DNA of 64,000 nt from Knoellia locipacati (GTDB taxonomy: Bacteria > Actinomycetota > Actinomycetes > Actinomycetales > Dermatophilaceae): NCBI RefSeq assembly GCF_007992835.1, contig NZ_BKBA01000002.1, positions 1-64,000 of the forward strand, in the 5' to 3' direction. Below are positions 8,094 through 17,273 of this stretch, piece by piece. Numbering within the stretch: position 1 is the first letter of the stretch; every line of letters begins with the position of its first letter. Under the pieces are notes generated by a model. The model was given only the letters and a program-made list of their open reading frames with translations, had not been told where the DNA came from and did not search any database. Both the position numbers and the translations under genes were made by a program.

Positions 8094-9299
8094 GTGAGCG
8101 ACGTGTGGGGGGACGAGAGGCCGACGCGACGCCAGCTCCTCTTCGACGTCGCCGTCGCCCTCCTGTTCGGCCTCGTGATGTTCGCGATCCACGTGAGCAT
8201 CGGCGCCGGCGCCGCCGCGGCGACGGTCCTGCTCGCGGTCGCGCTTGGCGTGCGTCGTGTCTCGTGGCAGCTCATGTCGGCGTTCGCGGTCGCCGGGTCC
8301 CTCGCCCAGGTGATCGCACCCGGGATCGCCTACCTCGCCACGACCGCGTATGCCGTCCTCTTCGCGACGCTCGGCTCGCACCGCGACCTTGCGGCCCGGC
8401 GGTTCGGGCTGGTCGCCGCGGCCGTCGCAGTCGTCGGTGCGGCGACCTACGGGGCGCTCGGTGGGGCGAGCGAGTTCGGGACCGGGCGCCGCGTCGTCAT
8501 GGCCGTGGCGCTCGGCTCGACGGCCGCGGTGTTCTGCTTCGGCGGGTGGGCCTGGGGCTACCTGCGCTGGCAGCAGCGGCAGTCCGTCCAGGCACGCATC
8601 GACGCCCGGATCGAGGCCGTGGAGCGCCGCCGGGTGACCGAGCTCTACGACATCGAACAGGAGCGGCTGCGGATCGCGGCCGACATGCACGACGTCGTCG
8701 CGCACTCCTGGGCCGTGGTCGCCGCACAGAGCGACGGCGCGCGCTATGCGTTGCAGGACAGCCCTGCTGACGCCGCGCGTGCGCTCGAGGTCATCGGTGA
8801 GACGGCCCGGGCCGCCATGGGGGACCTGCGCACGATCGTCGCCCAGCTGCGCGACCCCGCCCTCCAGCCGAGCACTCCCGGCTCCGCCCAGCAGACGGCG
8901 CTCGTCGAACGGATGCATGCCTCCGGGATGGACCTCCGCCTGGCCGAGCACGGCACCCCGGACGGGTCCCCGCTCGTCGCGCTCACGGCATACCGGCTCC
9001 TCGGAGAGGCGCTGACCAACGCGCTCAAGCACGGTGACCTGAGCCGGCCCGTCGACGTCCAGGTCGACTGGACCGACGGCTACCGTCTCACCGTGACCAA
9101 CTCGATCGGACCCGCTCCCGAGGAGCCTCGCGCAGGCGGGCACGGGCTGGTCGGCATGTCCGAGCGGGCGCACGTGGCCGGCGGGACGTTCTCGGCCGGC
9201 CGCGACGGCGACGTCTGGCGCGTCGAGGCGCACCTCCCGACGTCCTCGTCGTCCTCGTCGTCCTCGACGTCGGCGCACGACGGGACGGCCCGCGCATGA
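8094..9299 (+). CDS. membrane sensor histidine kinase, HisKA_3 (NarL/LiaS/DesK-like) family
   Basis: This 401-residue protein has about five N-terminal hydrophobic segments (about 15-160) and a coiled linker. The HisKA_3 dimerisation motif is RLRIAADMHDVVAH, the first His being the phospho-acceptor (about residue 202). The ATPase domain follows with NALKHG and GGHGLVGMSERA. A Ser-rich tail ends the protein. A GTG start at 8094 gives the full membrane domain. The downstream response regulator overlaps it as ATGA, so they form a two-component pair. The signal sensed is unknown. Confidence 0.93.
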   Translation: MSDVWGDERPTRRQLLFDVAVALLFGLVMFAIHVSIGAGAAAATVLLAVALGVRRVSWQLMSAFAVAGSLAQVIAPGIAYLATTAYAVLFATLGSHRDLAARRFGLVAAAVAVVGAATYGALGGASEFGTGRRVVMAVALGSTAAVFCFGGWAWGYLRWQQRQSVQARIDARIEAVERRRVTELYDIEQERLRIAADMHDVVAHSWAVVAAQSDGARYALQDSPADAARALEVIGETARAAMGDLRTIVAQLRDPALQPSTPGSAQQTALVERMHASGMDLRLAEHGTPDGSPLVALTAYRLLGEALTNALKHGDLSRPVDVQVDWTDGYRLTVTNSIGPAPEEPRAGGHGLVGMSERAHVAGGTFSAGRDGDVWRVEAHLPTSSSSSSSSTSAHDGTARA

Positions 9300-9943
9300 C
9301 GATCCGGGTCGCCCTCGTCGACGACCAGTCGCTCTTCCGCGCCGGCATCGCCATGGTCGTCGCGAGCCAGGACGACCTCGAGGTCGTGGGCGAGGCAGGT
9401 GACGGCGACGAGGCGGTCGCCCTCGTCGAGGACGTCGGTCCCGACGTCGTCCTCATGGACGTTCGGATGCCGCGCGTGGACGGGGTCGAGGCCACCCGCC
9501 GGATCCTCGCCCGCTTCGGCGCGGACGCCCCCAAGGTGCTCGTGCTCACGACCTTCGACCTCGACGAGCTCGCTGCCGACGCCATCGAGGCCGGCGCGTC
9601 CGGCTTCATCCTCAAGGACACCCGGCCCGAGCTGCTGCTCGCAGCGATCCGCACCGTGGCCGAGGGCACCCAGGTGGTCGCGGCGGGCGCGACCCGGGCC
9701 GTCTTCGAGAGGTTCCGCCGGCGCGCGACGAACGCGACCGGCGCCGACTACGAGCGGCTCACGCCACGCGAGCGCGAGATCCTGCTCCGGGCCGCCCAGG
9801 GCCTGTCGAACGCCGAGATCGCCGCCGCCGAGTTCCTGTCGGAGGCCACGGTGAAGACGCACGTGTCACGCATCCTCACCAAGCTCGCGCTGCGCGACCG
9901 GGTCCAGCTCGTCGTCTACGCGTACGAGCACGGGCTGCTCTAG
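9296..9943 (+). CDS. response regulator, NarL/FixJ family
   Basis: This 215-residue protein has a receiver domain with VALVDD, the phospho-Asp in VVLMDVRMP (about residue 55) and a conserved Lys in FILKDT. A C-terminal LuxR-type helix-turn-helix follows (LTPREREILLRAAQGLSNAEIA). It is the partner of the preceding kinase, with overlapping start and stop. Its target is unknown; the ABC exporter 0.5 kb downstream on the same strand is the obvious candidate by position only. Confidence 0.95.
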   Translation: MTIRVALVDDQSLFRAGIAMVVASQDDLEVVGEAGDGDEAVALVEDVGPDVVLMDVRMPRVDGVEATRRILARFGADAPKVLVLTTFDLDELAADAIEAGASGFILKDTRPELLLAAIRTVAEGTQVVAAGATRAVFERFRRRATNATGADYERLTPREREILLRAAQGLSNAEIAAAEFLSEATVKTHVSRILTKLALRDRVQLVVYAYEHGLL

Positions 9944-10365
9944 CCGCGCGACTGCGCGACGAACTCGGCGATCGGGCGGAGCTGTCCCAGCGGCGCGAAG
10001 AACCCGAGCACCCCTTGGTCCACGACGAGCCGCTGCACTCCCTGCGACATGAGGTGGTCGGTGGTCTCGAGCACGCTCTGCGGCGCGACGGCGAGCGCCT
10101 GACCGGCCTTCTCCTCGGCGAACCCCATGGTGAGGGCGCACTCGCGCGCACGGGCGCCCGACGTGAACGCGAGCAGGGAGGGCACACCGTCGACGACCCC
10201 GACGACCGGCGAGACGTCCGGCAGGGTCCCGCGCGCGATGAACCACCACTTGTCGAGCCCGAACATCGCACCCCAGAGCGCGCTCTGGGCGTCGACGTCG
10301 GCGCCCGAGGTCCGGACGACCTCCGCGAGGGAGTCGATGGACGGGGTACCCGTGGCGTCACTCAT
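9940..10365 (-). CDS. conserved hypothetical protein
   Basis: This 141-residue soluble protein has no signal peptide or membrane segment. Features include DKWWFIARG near residue 45 and a C-terminal FFAPLGQLRPI. I do not recognise the family with confidence; an SseB-like or small stress-associated fold is possible. The ATG at 10365 is preferred over the longer frame to 10473 because the extra residues are Arg-rich and low-complexity. It converges on the response regulator with overlapping stops (TAG/CTA at 9940-9943) and diverges from the ABC exporter genes. Confidence 0.6.
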   Translation of the reverse strand: MSDATGTPSIDSLAEVVRTSGADVDAQSALWGAMFGLDKWWFIARGTLPDVSPVVGVVDGVPSLLAFTSGARARECALTMGFAEEKAGQALAVAPQSVLETTDHLMSQGVQRLVVDQGVLGFFAPLGQLRPIAEFVAQSRG

Positions 10366-10466
10366 GACGGTCAGCGTACGGACTCTCCGGCATACATCGC
10401 TCGACGGACGCAGGATCGCCCCGGAGGCCGATGTGCCAAGACGTCCCTGCGCGAAGAATCGACGGC

Positions 10467-11240
10467 ATGACATCAGGAGCAGTGCAGCACAGCAGAACTC
10501 AGCCGGTCGTGTCGTTGCGGCGCGTGTCCCGAATCTATGGCGAGGGCGTCGGCAGGGTGGCCGCCCTCGACGAGGTCACCGTCGACATCCACCGCGGAGG
10601 GTTCACCGCGATCATGGGTCCGTCGGGCTCGGGCAAGTCGACCCTCATGAACGTCGCCGCCGGACTCGACGACGCCACCAGCGGCGAGGTGACCCTCGCC
10701 GGCGCGCCGATGACCCACCTCGACGACGATGCCCGGACGACGCTGCGGCGCAACGAGATCGGCTTCGTGTTCCAGGCCTTCAACCTCGTGCCGACGCTCT
10801 CGGCCCGGGAGAACATCCTCCTGCCGTTCGAGCTCGCCGGACGCCGGGTCGACGCCGAGCAGCAGCAGTGGATCGACCACCTCGTCCACACGCTCGGCCT
10901 GCGCGAACGCATCGAGCACCGCCCGAGCGAGCTCTCCGGCGGCCAGCAGCAGCGGGTCGCCATCGCCCGTGCCCTCGCCTCGCGCCCCGCGGTGATCTTC
11001 GCGGACGAGCCCACCGGGAACCTCGACTCGCGCTCCTCGCGCGAGGTGCTCACGCTGCTGCGCACCGCCGCCCGTGAGTACGGCCAGACGATCGCCATGG
11101 TGAGCCACGACCCGGTGGCGGCGTCGTACGCCGACCGGATCCTCGTCATCGCCGACGGCCGGCTCGTCGGTGACCACGGGTCCCTGACACCACAGGAGAT
11201 CTCGGACCTGCTCATCGGATTCGAGGTCGGTGCGGCATGA
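10467..11240 (+). CDS. ABC transporter ATP-binding protein, MacB/LolD type
   Basis: This 257-residue ATPase has Walker [11 protein letters not shown]-loop FVFQAFNLVP, signature [15 protein letters not shown], Walker B VIFADEPTGNLDS and the switch His in MVSHDP. The EPTGNLDS motif marks the MacB/LolD/FtsE class that pairs with FtsX-fold permeases. The permease follows with an ATGA overlap. Such pairs in actinobacteria usually export peptides or antimicrobials, and the adjacent two-component system supports an inducible resistance or stress role (inference). The ATG at 10467 is chosen over one at 10431. Confidence 0.93.
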   Translation: MTSGAVQHSRTQPVVSLRRVSRIYGEGVGRVAALDEVTVDIHRGGFTAIMGPSGSGKSTLMNVAAGLDDATSGEVTLAGAPMTHLDDDARTTLRRNEIGFVFQAFNLVPTLSARENILLPFELAGRRVDAEQQQWIDHLVHTLGLRERIEHRPSELSGGQQQRVAIARALASRPAVIFADEPTGNLDSRSSREVLTLLRTAAREYGQTIAMVSHDPVAASYADRILVIADGRLVGDHGSLTPQEISDLLIGFEVGAA

Positions 11241-12628
11241 GGCGCAACCTCGTCCTCGGCAGCCTGCGCGAGCTGGGCACGGTCGCCCTCGTCGCCGGGC
11301 TGTGCGGCGCCTACGCCGCGACGCTCATCACGACGTCGTCGATCCTCACGACGATGAGCGAGGAGTCGGGCGGCTCGGTCGGGCTCCTCCTCGGCATCGT
11401 CGCGGGCGTGTTCGTCCTCATCGCGCTCTACGTCGGCGCGATCGTCATCGTCGGCGCGGTCGACACGGTCGTCTCCGGACGGTTGCGCCACATCGCCCTG
11501 CTCCGCCTGCTCGGGGCGCGCGGCCGGGAGCTGCGCTCGTCGGTGATGCGCGGCACGGCCGGTGTCGGGGCCGGTGGTGCGCTCGTCGGACTGCTCCTCG
11601 GCACCGGCCTCACGCACGCCGTGCGGGCCGTGCTCGTGTCACGTGGCACCCTGCCCCACGCGGCATACGCGTGGTTCAGCCCGCAGCTGCTCGTGGCGTT
11701 CGCGGCGATCAGCGCGTCGGCGACGGTCGCCGGGTGGGTGGGCTCGCGAGGTGTCCTGCGGGTCTCCCCCGCGGTCGCCCTCGCCGGGACCGCGGCGCAC
11801 ACCCCCGCGACGCTCCGGTCCTCTGTCCTGCGTGCGCTGACGGCCGTGGTCGGCATCGTCGGCGGACTGCTCGTGCTGGCGCTCGGCGCCGTGCTCGGCG
11901 AGTCGAACCCGGGTGCGGGCTTCGTGCTCGCGTTCCTCGGTGCGGCCGGCTCCGGCACCGGGTTCCTCGTCGGTGCGCGGTTCGTCATCCCGAGGGTCGT
12001 CGCGACCTTCAGCCGCACCCTCGGCGCCGACCCCGCGAGCGTCGTCGCCCGGCGCAACGCGCTCCTCGATCCGCTGCGGACCACCCGCTCGACGATGGGG
12101 CTCGTCATCGGCGTCACCCTCGTGACGACCTTCGCCTCGGGGATGTCGGCCCTGCAGGCCAGCGTGGCGTCGTGGGAGCTCGACCCCGGCCAGCGGGACG
12201 AGGCCGAGCGTGCCCTGGCGGTGACAGGGACGGTGCTCGTGTGCATCATCGTCATCTCGTCGGTCATCGCCGCCGTCGGCTTCGTCAGCACGATGTCGCT
12301 GAGCGTCATCCGGCGTCACCGCGAGATCGGCCTGCTGCGCTGCCTCGGGTTCACCCGGCGCCAGGTCCGGACGATGATCACCAAGGAGTCGGTCGCCCTG
12401 TCGGCGTCGGCGGTGCTCTTCGGGATCGTGCTCGGTCTCGTCTACGGCTCCGCGGGCGCCCAGGCACTCATCGGCGCACCGACCGAGGGCCTGGTCTGGG
12501 GTATGCCGTTCGCGGTCCTTCTCGTCGTCGCCGCGGCCGGCGTCGTGCTCGTCCTCGTCGCCTCGCAGGGTCCGGCCCGTCGGGCCGTGGCTGTCGCTCC
12601 CGTCGAGGCCCTGCGCATCGACACCTGA
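11237..12628 (+). CDS. ABC transporter permease, FtsX-like fold
   Basis: This 463-residue membrane protein has two FtsX-type regions. In each, a transmembrane helix is followed by a cytoplasmic arginine-rich motif: RLRHIALLRLLGARGREL near residue 85 and RRHREIGLLRCLGFTRRQV near residue 360. A long linker separates them, and about eight helices are visible. It is translationally coupled to the preceding ATPase. The substrate is unknown. The stop is followed by a large palindrome that ends this transcript and the convergent gabD transcript. Confidence 0.9.
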   Translation: MRRNLVLGSLRELGTVALVAGLCGAYAATLITTSSILTTMSEESGGSVGLLLGIVAGVFVLIALYVGAIVIVGAVDTVVSGRLRHIALLRLLGARGRELRSSVMRGTAGVGAGGALVGLLLGTGLTHAVRAVLVSRGTLPHAAYAWFSPQLLVAFAAISASATVAGWVGSRGVLRVSPAVALAGTAAHTPATLRSSVLRALTAVVGIVGGLLVLALGAVLGESNPGAGFVLAFLGAAGSGTGFLVGARFVIPRVVATFSRTLGADPASVVARRNALLDPLRTTRSTMGLVIGVTLVTTFASGMSALQASVASWELDPGQRDEAERALAVTGTVLVCIIVISSVIAAVGFVSTMSLSVIRRHREIGLLRCLGFTRRQVRTMITKESVALSASAVLFGIVLGLVYGSAGAQALIGAPTEGLVWGMPFAVLLVVAAAGVVLVLVASQGPARRAVAVAPVEALRIDT

Positions 12629-12643
12629 CGCACCCGACCCACG

Positions 12644-12715
12644 ACTGATTGCCCCACCGCGCGGGCCCCTCCCCAACTGATTGCCCCACCGCGCGCGCGG
12701 TGGGGCAATCAGTTG
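12644..12715. terminator. 42-bp perfect palindrome plus an extra copy of its left arm, between convergent genes
   Basis: Positions 12674-12715 form a perfect palindrome with 21-base arms starting CAACTGATTGCCCCACC. A 20-base copy of the left arm (ACTGATTGCCCCACCGCGCG) also lies at 12644-12663, exactly 32 bp upstream of the matching arm positions (12676-12695). The right arm can therefore pair with either copy. It sits between the convergent stops of the ABC permease and gabD genes, so a bidirectional terminator is the simplest reading. Confidence 0.8.
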
Positions 12716-12763
12716 CGGGAGGGAGGTCCGGCCGGACCTCGGCCTGTGGCGGTGTGGCTGGCG

Positions 12764-14227
12764 TCAGGGGTTGAGGGAGACGTAGGTGGTCTCGAGGTAC
12801 TCGGAGATGCCCTCGAACCCGCCCTCGCGCCCGAACCCGGAGTGCTTCACCCCACCGAAGGGGGCGGCCGCGTTGGACACGATGCCGGTGTTGATCCCGA
12901 CCATGCCGAACTCGAGCGCCTCGCTCACCCGGAGCACCCGGGCGTGGTCGCGGGTGTAGGCGTAGGCGACGAGGCCGTACTCGGTGGCGTTGGCCTGGCG
13001 CACGGCGTCGGCGTCGTCGGAGAAGGTCGTGATGGGGGCGACCGGTCCGAAGATCTCCTCGCCGAGCACGCGCGCTCCCGCGGGCACGTCGACGAGCACG
13101 GTGGGCGCGTAGAAGTGCCCGCGGCCGGCGACCCGGTCGCCACCGGTGAGCAGCCGCGCGCCGCGGTCGACCGCGTCCTGCACGAGCTCGTGGACACCCT
13201 CTCGCGCCTTGTCGGTGATGAGCGGCCCGACCTGGACGCCGGCCTTGGTGCCCTTGCCGACGGTGAGCGCGCCCATGCGGCGAGCGAGCCGTTGGCCGAA
13301 GTCCTGCGCCACCGACTCGTGGACGAGGAACCGGTTGGCCGACGTGCAGGCCTCGCCGATGTTGCGCATCTTGGCGAGCATCGCTCCCTCGACGGCGGCG
13401 TCGAGGTCGGCGTCCTCGAAGACGAGGAAGGGGGCGTTGCCGCCGAGCTCCATCGAGACGCGCAGCAGCTGCTCGGCGGACTGCTCGACGAGGCGCTTGC
13501 CCACGGCCGTGGACCCGGTGAAGGTGAGCTTGCGCAGCCGGGGGTCACGGATGATCGGCTCGGAGACGACGGCGGTGTCCGAGGTCGTCACGACGTTGAG
13601 CACGCCCGCCGGCAGGCCTGCCTCCTCGAGCAGTGCGGCGAGGGCGAGCATCGACAGGGGTGTCTCGTGCGCGGGCTTGACCACCATCGTGCAGCCGGCG
13701 GCGACCGCCGGGCCGATCTTGCGGGTGCCCATGGCGAGCGGGAAGTTCCACGGCGTGATCATGAACGTCGGGCCGACCGGTCGTTGCATCGTGAGGAGAC
13801 GCGAACCACCCGCAGGGTTCACGGCATACCGGCCGTGGATGCGCACGGCCTCCTCGCTGAACCACCGGAAGAACTCCGCCGCGTAGGCCACCTCGCCCCG
13901 TGACTCGGCGAGCGGCTTGCCCATCTCGAGGGTCATGAGCATCGCGAACTCGTCGGCGCGCGACGTGAGCAGCTCGAACGCTCGGCGCAGGATCTCACCG
14001 CGGTCACGTGGTGCGGTCGCGGCCCAGTCCGCCTGTGCCGCAACGGCTGCGTCGAGAGCGGCCGTGCCGTCGGCCACGGTGCCGTTGGCGACCTCGACGA
14101 GGACGCTCCCGGTGGCCGGGTCGTGCACGGGGAACGTGGTCTCGCTGAGCGAGCTCCGCCACTGCCCGCCGATGAACAGCTGGGTGGGGACCGAGGAGAG
14201 GACCGACTTCTGCGTCACTGCCGCCAT
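12764..14227 (-). CDS. gabD: NAD(P)-dependent succinate-semialdehyde dehydrogenase
   Basis: This 487-residue aldehyde dehydrogenase has PWNFPLAMGTRKIGPA, the catalytic Glu in MELGGNAPF (about 260) and the nucleophile Cys in GEACTSANRF (about 294), where most ALDHs have GQxC. FTGSTAVGK and EIFGPVAP are also present. The GEACTSANR pattern is typical of GabD-type enzymes, which oxidise succinic semialdehyde to succinate. As the last gene of the polyamine uptake operon it would complete putrescine to GABA to succinate. A GABA aminotransferase gene is not in the window, so that step is unassigned. Confidence 0.88.
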   Translation of the reverse strand: MAAVTQKSVLSSVPTQLFIGGQWRSSLSETTFPVHDPATGSVLVEVANGTVADGTAALDAAVAAQADWAATAPRDRGEILRRAFELLTSRADEFAMLMTLEMGKPLAESRGEVAYAAEFFRWFSEEAVRIHGRYAVNPAGGSRLLTMQRPVGPTFMITPWNFPLAMGTRKIGPAVAAGCTMVVKPAHETPLSMLALAALLEEAGLPAGVLNVVTTSDTAVVSEPIIRDPRLRKLTFTGSTAVGKRLVEQSAEQLLRVSMELGGNAPFLVFEDADLDAAVEGAMLAKMRNIGEACTSANRFLVHESVAQDFGQRLARRMGALTVGKGTKAGVQVGPLITDKAREGVHELVQDAVDRGARLLTGGDRVAGRGHFYAPTVLVDVPAGARVLGEEIFGPVAPITTFSDDADAVRQANATEYGLVAYAYTRDHARVLRVSEALEFGMVGINTGIVSNAAAPFGGVKHSGFGREGGFEGISEYLETTYVSLNP

Positions 14228-14252
14228 GACCCGACTCTAGCCATCGCCCTGG

Positions 14253-15539
14253 TCAGGCACGTTCCTGGATGCCCCAGGGAGAGCCGTAGCCCTCCGGCTG
14301 GGGAGCCTTGAGCAGGTCGAGGAAGGGCACCGCGTCGAACGCCTCCGGCCCGAGCACCCCGGCGCCGGACCAGGTGCCGTCGGCGATGAGCTCGAGCGCC
14401 ACCACCGGGTTGACGGCGGTCTGCCACACGACGCACTGGGCGCCGTAGTCGCGCATCGTCTCCTCGTTGTCCGACACGTGGTAGAGGTAGGTGCTCCGCG
14501 GCTGGCCGTCCTTGCCGAGCCCGGTGACCCACACCCCGGCACACGTCTTGCCCTTCATCCGGGGGCCGATCTTCGACGGGTCGGGCAGGACCGCTGCGAC
14601 GACGTCTCGCGGTGACACCGCCACCCCCTTGACGTCGACCGGGTCGGTGCGGTCGAGGCCGAGGGTGTGCAGCGTCCGGAGGATGGTGATGAGCTCGTCA
14701 CCCAGGCCGTACTTGAACGTCACGCGCCCGGCGTCGAGCCAGCGCGGCATGAGCAGCACCTCCTCGTGCTCGACGTGCACGCACTCCACCGGCCCGATGC
14801 CTTCGGGGAAGTCGAAGACCTCCGGCTCGCTGAAGGCCGGCAGCGTGAAGAAGCCGGCGTCGCGGTCGAAGGTGCCGTCGGCCGCGACCGCCCGCTCGCG
14901 CTCCCACACCACGGGTGGGTTGAGGCACTCCTCGATGATCGTCCACATCGAGAAGCCGGGAGCGAAGGTCTCGTTGCCGTCGTCGTCGTGGACCGCGAGG
15001 TTGGCGCCGTCCCGGGTCCCGATCTCGTCGATGCGCGAGAACAGGTGGTCGGCGGCATAGCGCGCGAAGACGTCCGACAGACCGGGCTCTACCCCGATCC
15101 CGAGCAGCGCCAGCTGTCCGGACGCCTCCCACTCCCCTGCCATCGCGAACTGCTCGTCACCGAGCTTGACGTGGGTGCGCGCATAGGGCTCGGTGGCGTG
15201 CCGCCGGGACAGGCTCATCGCCATGTCGAGGTAGCCCGCGCCGGCGGCCAGGGCCCCTCGGAAGATCGGCATGACGAAGCGTGGGTCCACGGCGTTGAAG
15301 ACGTGGGTGGCGTCGTGCTCACGCGCCAACGCGGTCACGGCGGCCTCGTCCGACGCGTCGACCCGGGCCGCCACGAACCGCGACTCACCCTCGCGACGGG
15401 CGACGGCTGCCGCGACGGTCGCCTCGGCACGGGCGAGGTCGTAGTCGGCGACGACGAACAGCTCGAAGAAGTCCCGGGCGACGGCGATGCGCGCCGCTGC
15501 GTCGCCCACACCACCGGCACCGACCATGAGGATGCGCAT
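14253..15539 (-). CDS. saccharopine dehydrogenase family protein in a polyamine operon
   Basis: This 428-residue protein has an N-terminal Rossmann fold (MRILMVGAGGVGDAAARIA), HVFNAVDP near residue 87 and AGYLDMAMS near 108. A long C-terminal domain of the saccharopine dehydrogenase/carboxynorspermidine synthase type follows. That family reduces imines between an amine and an aldehyde or reverses the reaction. It is not a canonical lysine-pathway enzyme by context: it lies 7 bp after potC and 25 bp before gabD in a polyamine operon. A role in forming or breaking an amine-aldehyde adduct is plausible but unproven. The ATG at 15539 gives the Rossmann start. Confidence 0.8.
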   Translation of the reverse strand: MRILMVGAGGVGDAAARIAVARDFFELFVVADYDLARAEATVAAAVARREGESRFVAARVDASDEAAVTALAREHDATHVFNAVDPRFVMPIFRGALAAGAGYLDMAMSLSRRHATEPYARTHVKLGDEQFAMAGEWEASGQLALLGIGVEPGLSDVFARYAADHLFSRIDEIGTRDGANLAVHDDDGNETFAPGFSMWTIIEECLNPPVVWERERAVAADGTFDRDAGFFTLPAFSEPEVFDFPEGIGPVECVHVEHEEVLLMPRWLDAGRVTFKYGLGDELITILRTLHTLGLDRTDPVDVKGVAVSPRDVVAAVLPDPSKIGPRMKGKTCAGVWVTGLGKDGQPRSTYLYHVSDNEETMRDYGAQCVVWQTAVNPVVALELIADGTWSGAGVLGPEAFDAVPFLDLLKAPQPEGYGSPWGIQERA

Positions 15540-15546
15540 ACCGCTC

Positions 15547-16359
15547 CTACTTCCGACGGGCGTTGCCGATGGTCTGCCCGGCGACCACGAGGGCCACGGC
15601 AATGACGAACATCGAGAAGCCGATCACGTTGGCCTGAGCGGGGATTCCGCGCAGGTAGGACACATAGACGAACTTCGGGAACGTCGTCTCGTCCCCGGAC
15701 ACGAAGTTCGTGATGATGAAGTCGTCGAAGGAGAGCGAGAACGCGAGCATCGCCGCACCCACGATGCCGGGCAGCACGAGCGGGAAGGTGACCCGCCAGA
15801 ACGTCCCCCCGGGACCGGCATACAGGTCCTGTCCCGCCTCCTCGAGGCGAGGGTCGAGGCTCTGCAGGCGCGCCTTGACCGTCACCACCACGAAGCTGAT
15901 GCAGAACATGATGTGCGCGATGACGATGGTCCAGAACCCCAGTCGCAGCCCGAACCGCGAGAACCCCTGGACGAAGATCGTGAGCAGGCTTGCGCCGAGC
16001 ACGATCTCGGGCGTGGCCATCGGGATGAAGATGAGCACGTTGCTCGTCGCCCGGCCCCGGAAGCGGTGCCGTACGAGGGCGAAGGCGAGCATGGTGCCGA
16101 GGACCGTCGCCACCACCGTCGCGATGGCCCCGATCTGGATCGAGGTGAGCAGGGCGTCGCACACGCCGGGCGCGCCGCACGGGTCCTTCCAGTGCTTGAG
16201 CGTCGGGCCCGCCGCCGAGTTCCACACGATGTTGGACTTGCGGTAGTCGTTGAAGGAGAACACGAACGTGTAGGCGACGGGGACGAAGAGGTAGAGCAGG
16301 ACGAGGATCGCGGAGATCATCGCGAACCGCGTGCGCACCCAGTCCTTGACGGTGCTCAC
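15547..16359 (-). CDS. potC: spermidine/putrescine ABC transporter permease, PotC type
   Basis: This 270-residue inner-membrane permease has about six helices. The binding-protein-dependent transport signature EEAGQDLYAGPGGTFWRVTFP is near residue 180. Tail sequence SFDDFIITNFVSG is characteristic of PotC. It starts at GTG 16359, overlapping the potB stop as GTGA. The longer open frame upstream (to 17463) is potB read in another frame. Confidence 0.9.
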   Translation of the reverse strand: MSTVKDWVRTRFAMISAILVLLYLFVPVAYTFVFSFNDYRKSNIVWNSAAGPTLKHWKDPCGAPGVCDALLTSIQIGAIATVVATVLGTMLAFALVRHRFRGRATSNVLIFIPMATPEIVLGASLLTIFVQGFSRFGLRLGFWTIVIAHIMFCISFVVVTVKARLQSLDPRLEEAGQDLYAGPGGTFWRVTFPLVLPGIVGAAMLAFSLSFDDFIITNFVSGDETTFPKFVYVSYLRGIPAQANVIGFSMFVIAVALVVAGQTIGNARRK

Positions 16360-17273
16360 AGCAGCTCCTCCGTCCCGAAGCGCCGGATGTAGAGGAAGAC
16401 CATCGCGAGGATGATCGCCATGAGGGTGAACGAGAGGGCGGCCGCCGTCGGGAACCCGCCGAGCACCTTGAAGAACTGGCTCTCGATGACGTTGCCGACC
16501 ATCTTGGTGCTGCGGTCGGACCCGAGCAGCTCGGCGTTGACGTAGTCCCCGGCGGCCGGGATGAAGGTGAGCAGCGTGCCGGCGATGACGCCCGGCATCG
16601 ACATGGGCAGCGTGACCGTGCGGAAGGTCGTGAAGCCGTTGGCGTAGAGGTCTCCCCCCGCCTCGATGACCCGCGCGTCGGCCCGCTCCAGCGAGGCGTA
16701 GATCGGGAGCACCATGAACGGCAGGAAGTTGTAGGTCAGACCGGCGACGACGGCCATCCACGTCTCGGTGATCCGCCCCCCGGGCAGCAGGTGCAGGAAG
16801 GTGAGCGTGTCCGCCACCGGCCCGTTGTCGGCGAGGATCTGGCGCCACGCGATGGTCCGCAGGATGAACGAGGTGAAGAACGGCGCGATGACGCAGATCA
16901 TCATGAAGTTGCGCCACCGACCGGCCCGGAACGCCATCGCGTAGGCCAGCGGGTAGGCGAGGACGAACGCGAACAGCGTGGCCAGGCCGGCATACAGCAG
17001 GGAACGCCCGAAGTGGCCGGCGAACTCGGTGAGCGCACTCGCGTAGGTGCCGAAGTTCACGTCGCGGTAGTAGTAGCCGGGATAGCCCGGGAAGCCCGAC
17101 TGCAGCGACACGGTGAAGAGCTGGGCGAGCGGCACGACGAAGAAGACGATGAGCCACAGCGCACCCGGGAGGAGAAGCAGGTATGCCGTGAGCGACCGTG
17201 TGCGTCCCGCGCTCGGCACCGGGTCGGGCAGGTCCGGCCCGGCCCCGGCGACGTGAGCGACCCCCGCGGTCAC
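16356..17273 (-). CDS. potB: spermidine/putrescine ABC transporter permease, PotB type
   Basis: This 305-residue permease has about six membrane helices. The EAA-loop is EAGGDLYANGFTTFRTVTLPMSMPG, and the PotB-typical APFFTSFILRTIAWRQIL is near residue 145. The GTG at 17273 overlaps the potA stop (GTGA), consistent with coupled translation. An alternative upstream start would add only Arg/Gly-rich sequence antisense-like to potA. It forms the membrane channel with PotC. Confidence 0.9.
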   Translation of the reverse strand: MTAGVAHVAGAGPDLPDPVPSAGRTRSLTAYLLLLPGALWLIVFFVVPLAQLFTVSLQSGFPGYPGYYYRDVNFGTYASALTEFAGHFGRSLLYAGLATLFAFVLAYPLAYAMAFRAGRWRNFMMICVIAPFFTSFILRTIAWRQILADNGPVADTLTFLHLLPGGRITETWMAVVAGLTYNFLPFMVLPIYASLERADARVIEAGGDLYANGFTTFRTVTLPMSMPGVIAGTLLTFIPAAGDYVNAELLGSDRSTKMVGNVIESQFFKVLGGFPTAAALSFTLMAIILAMVFLYIRRFGTEELL

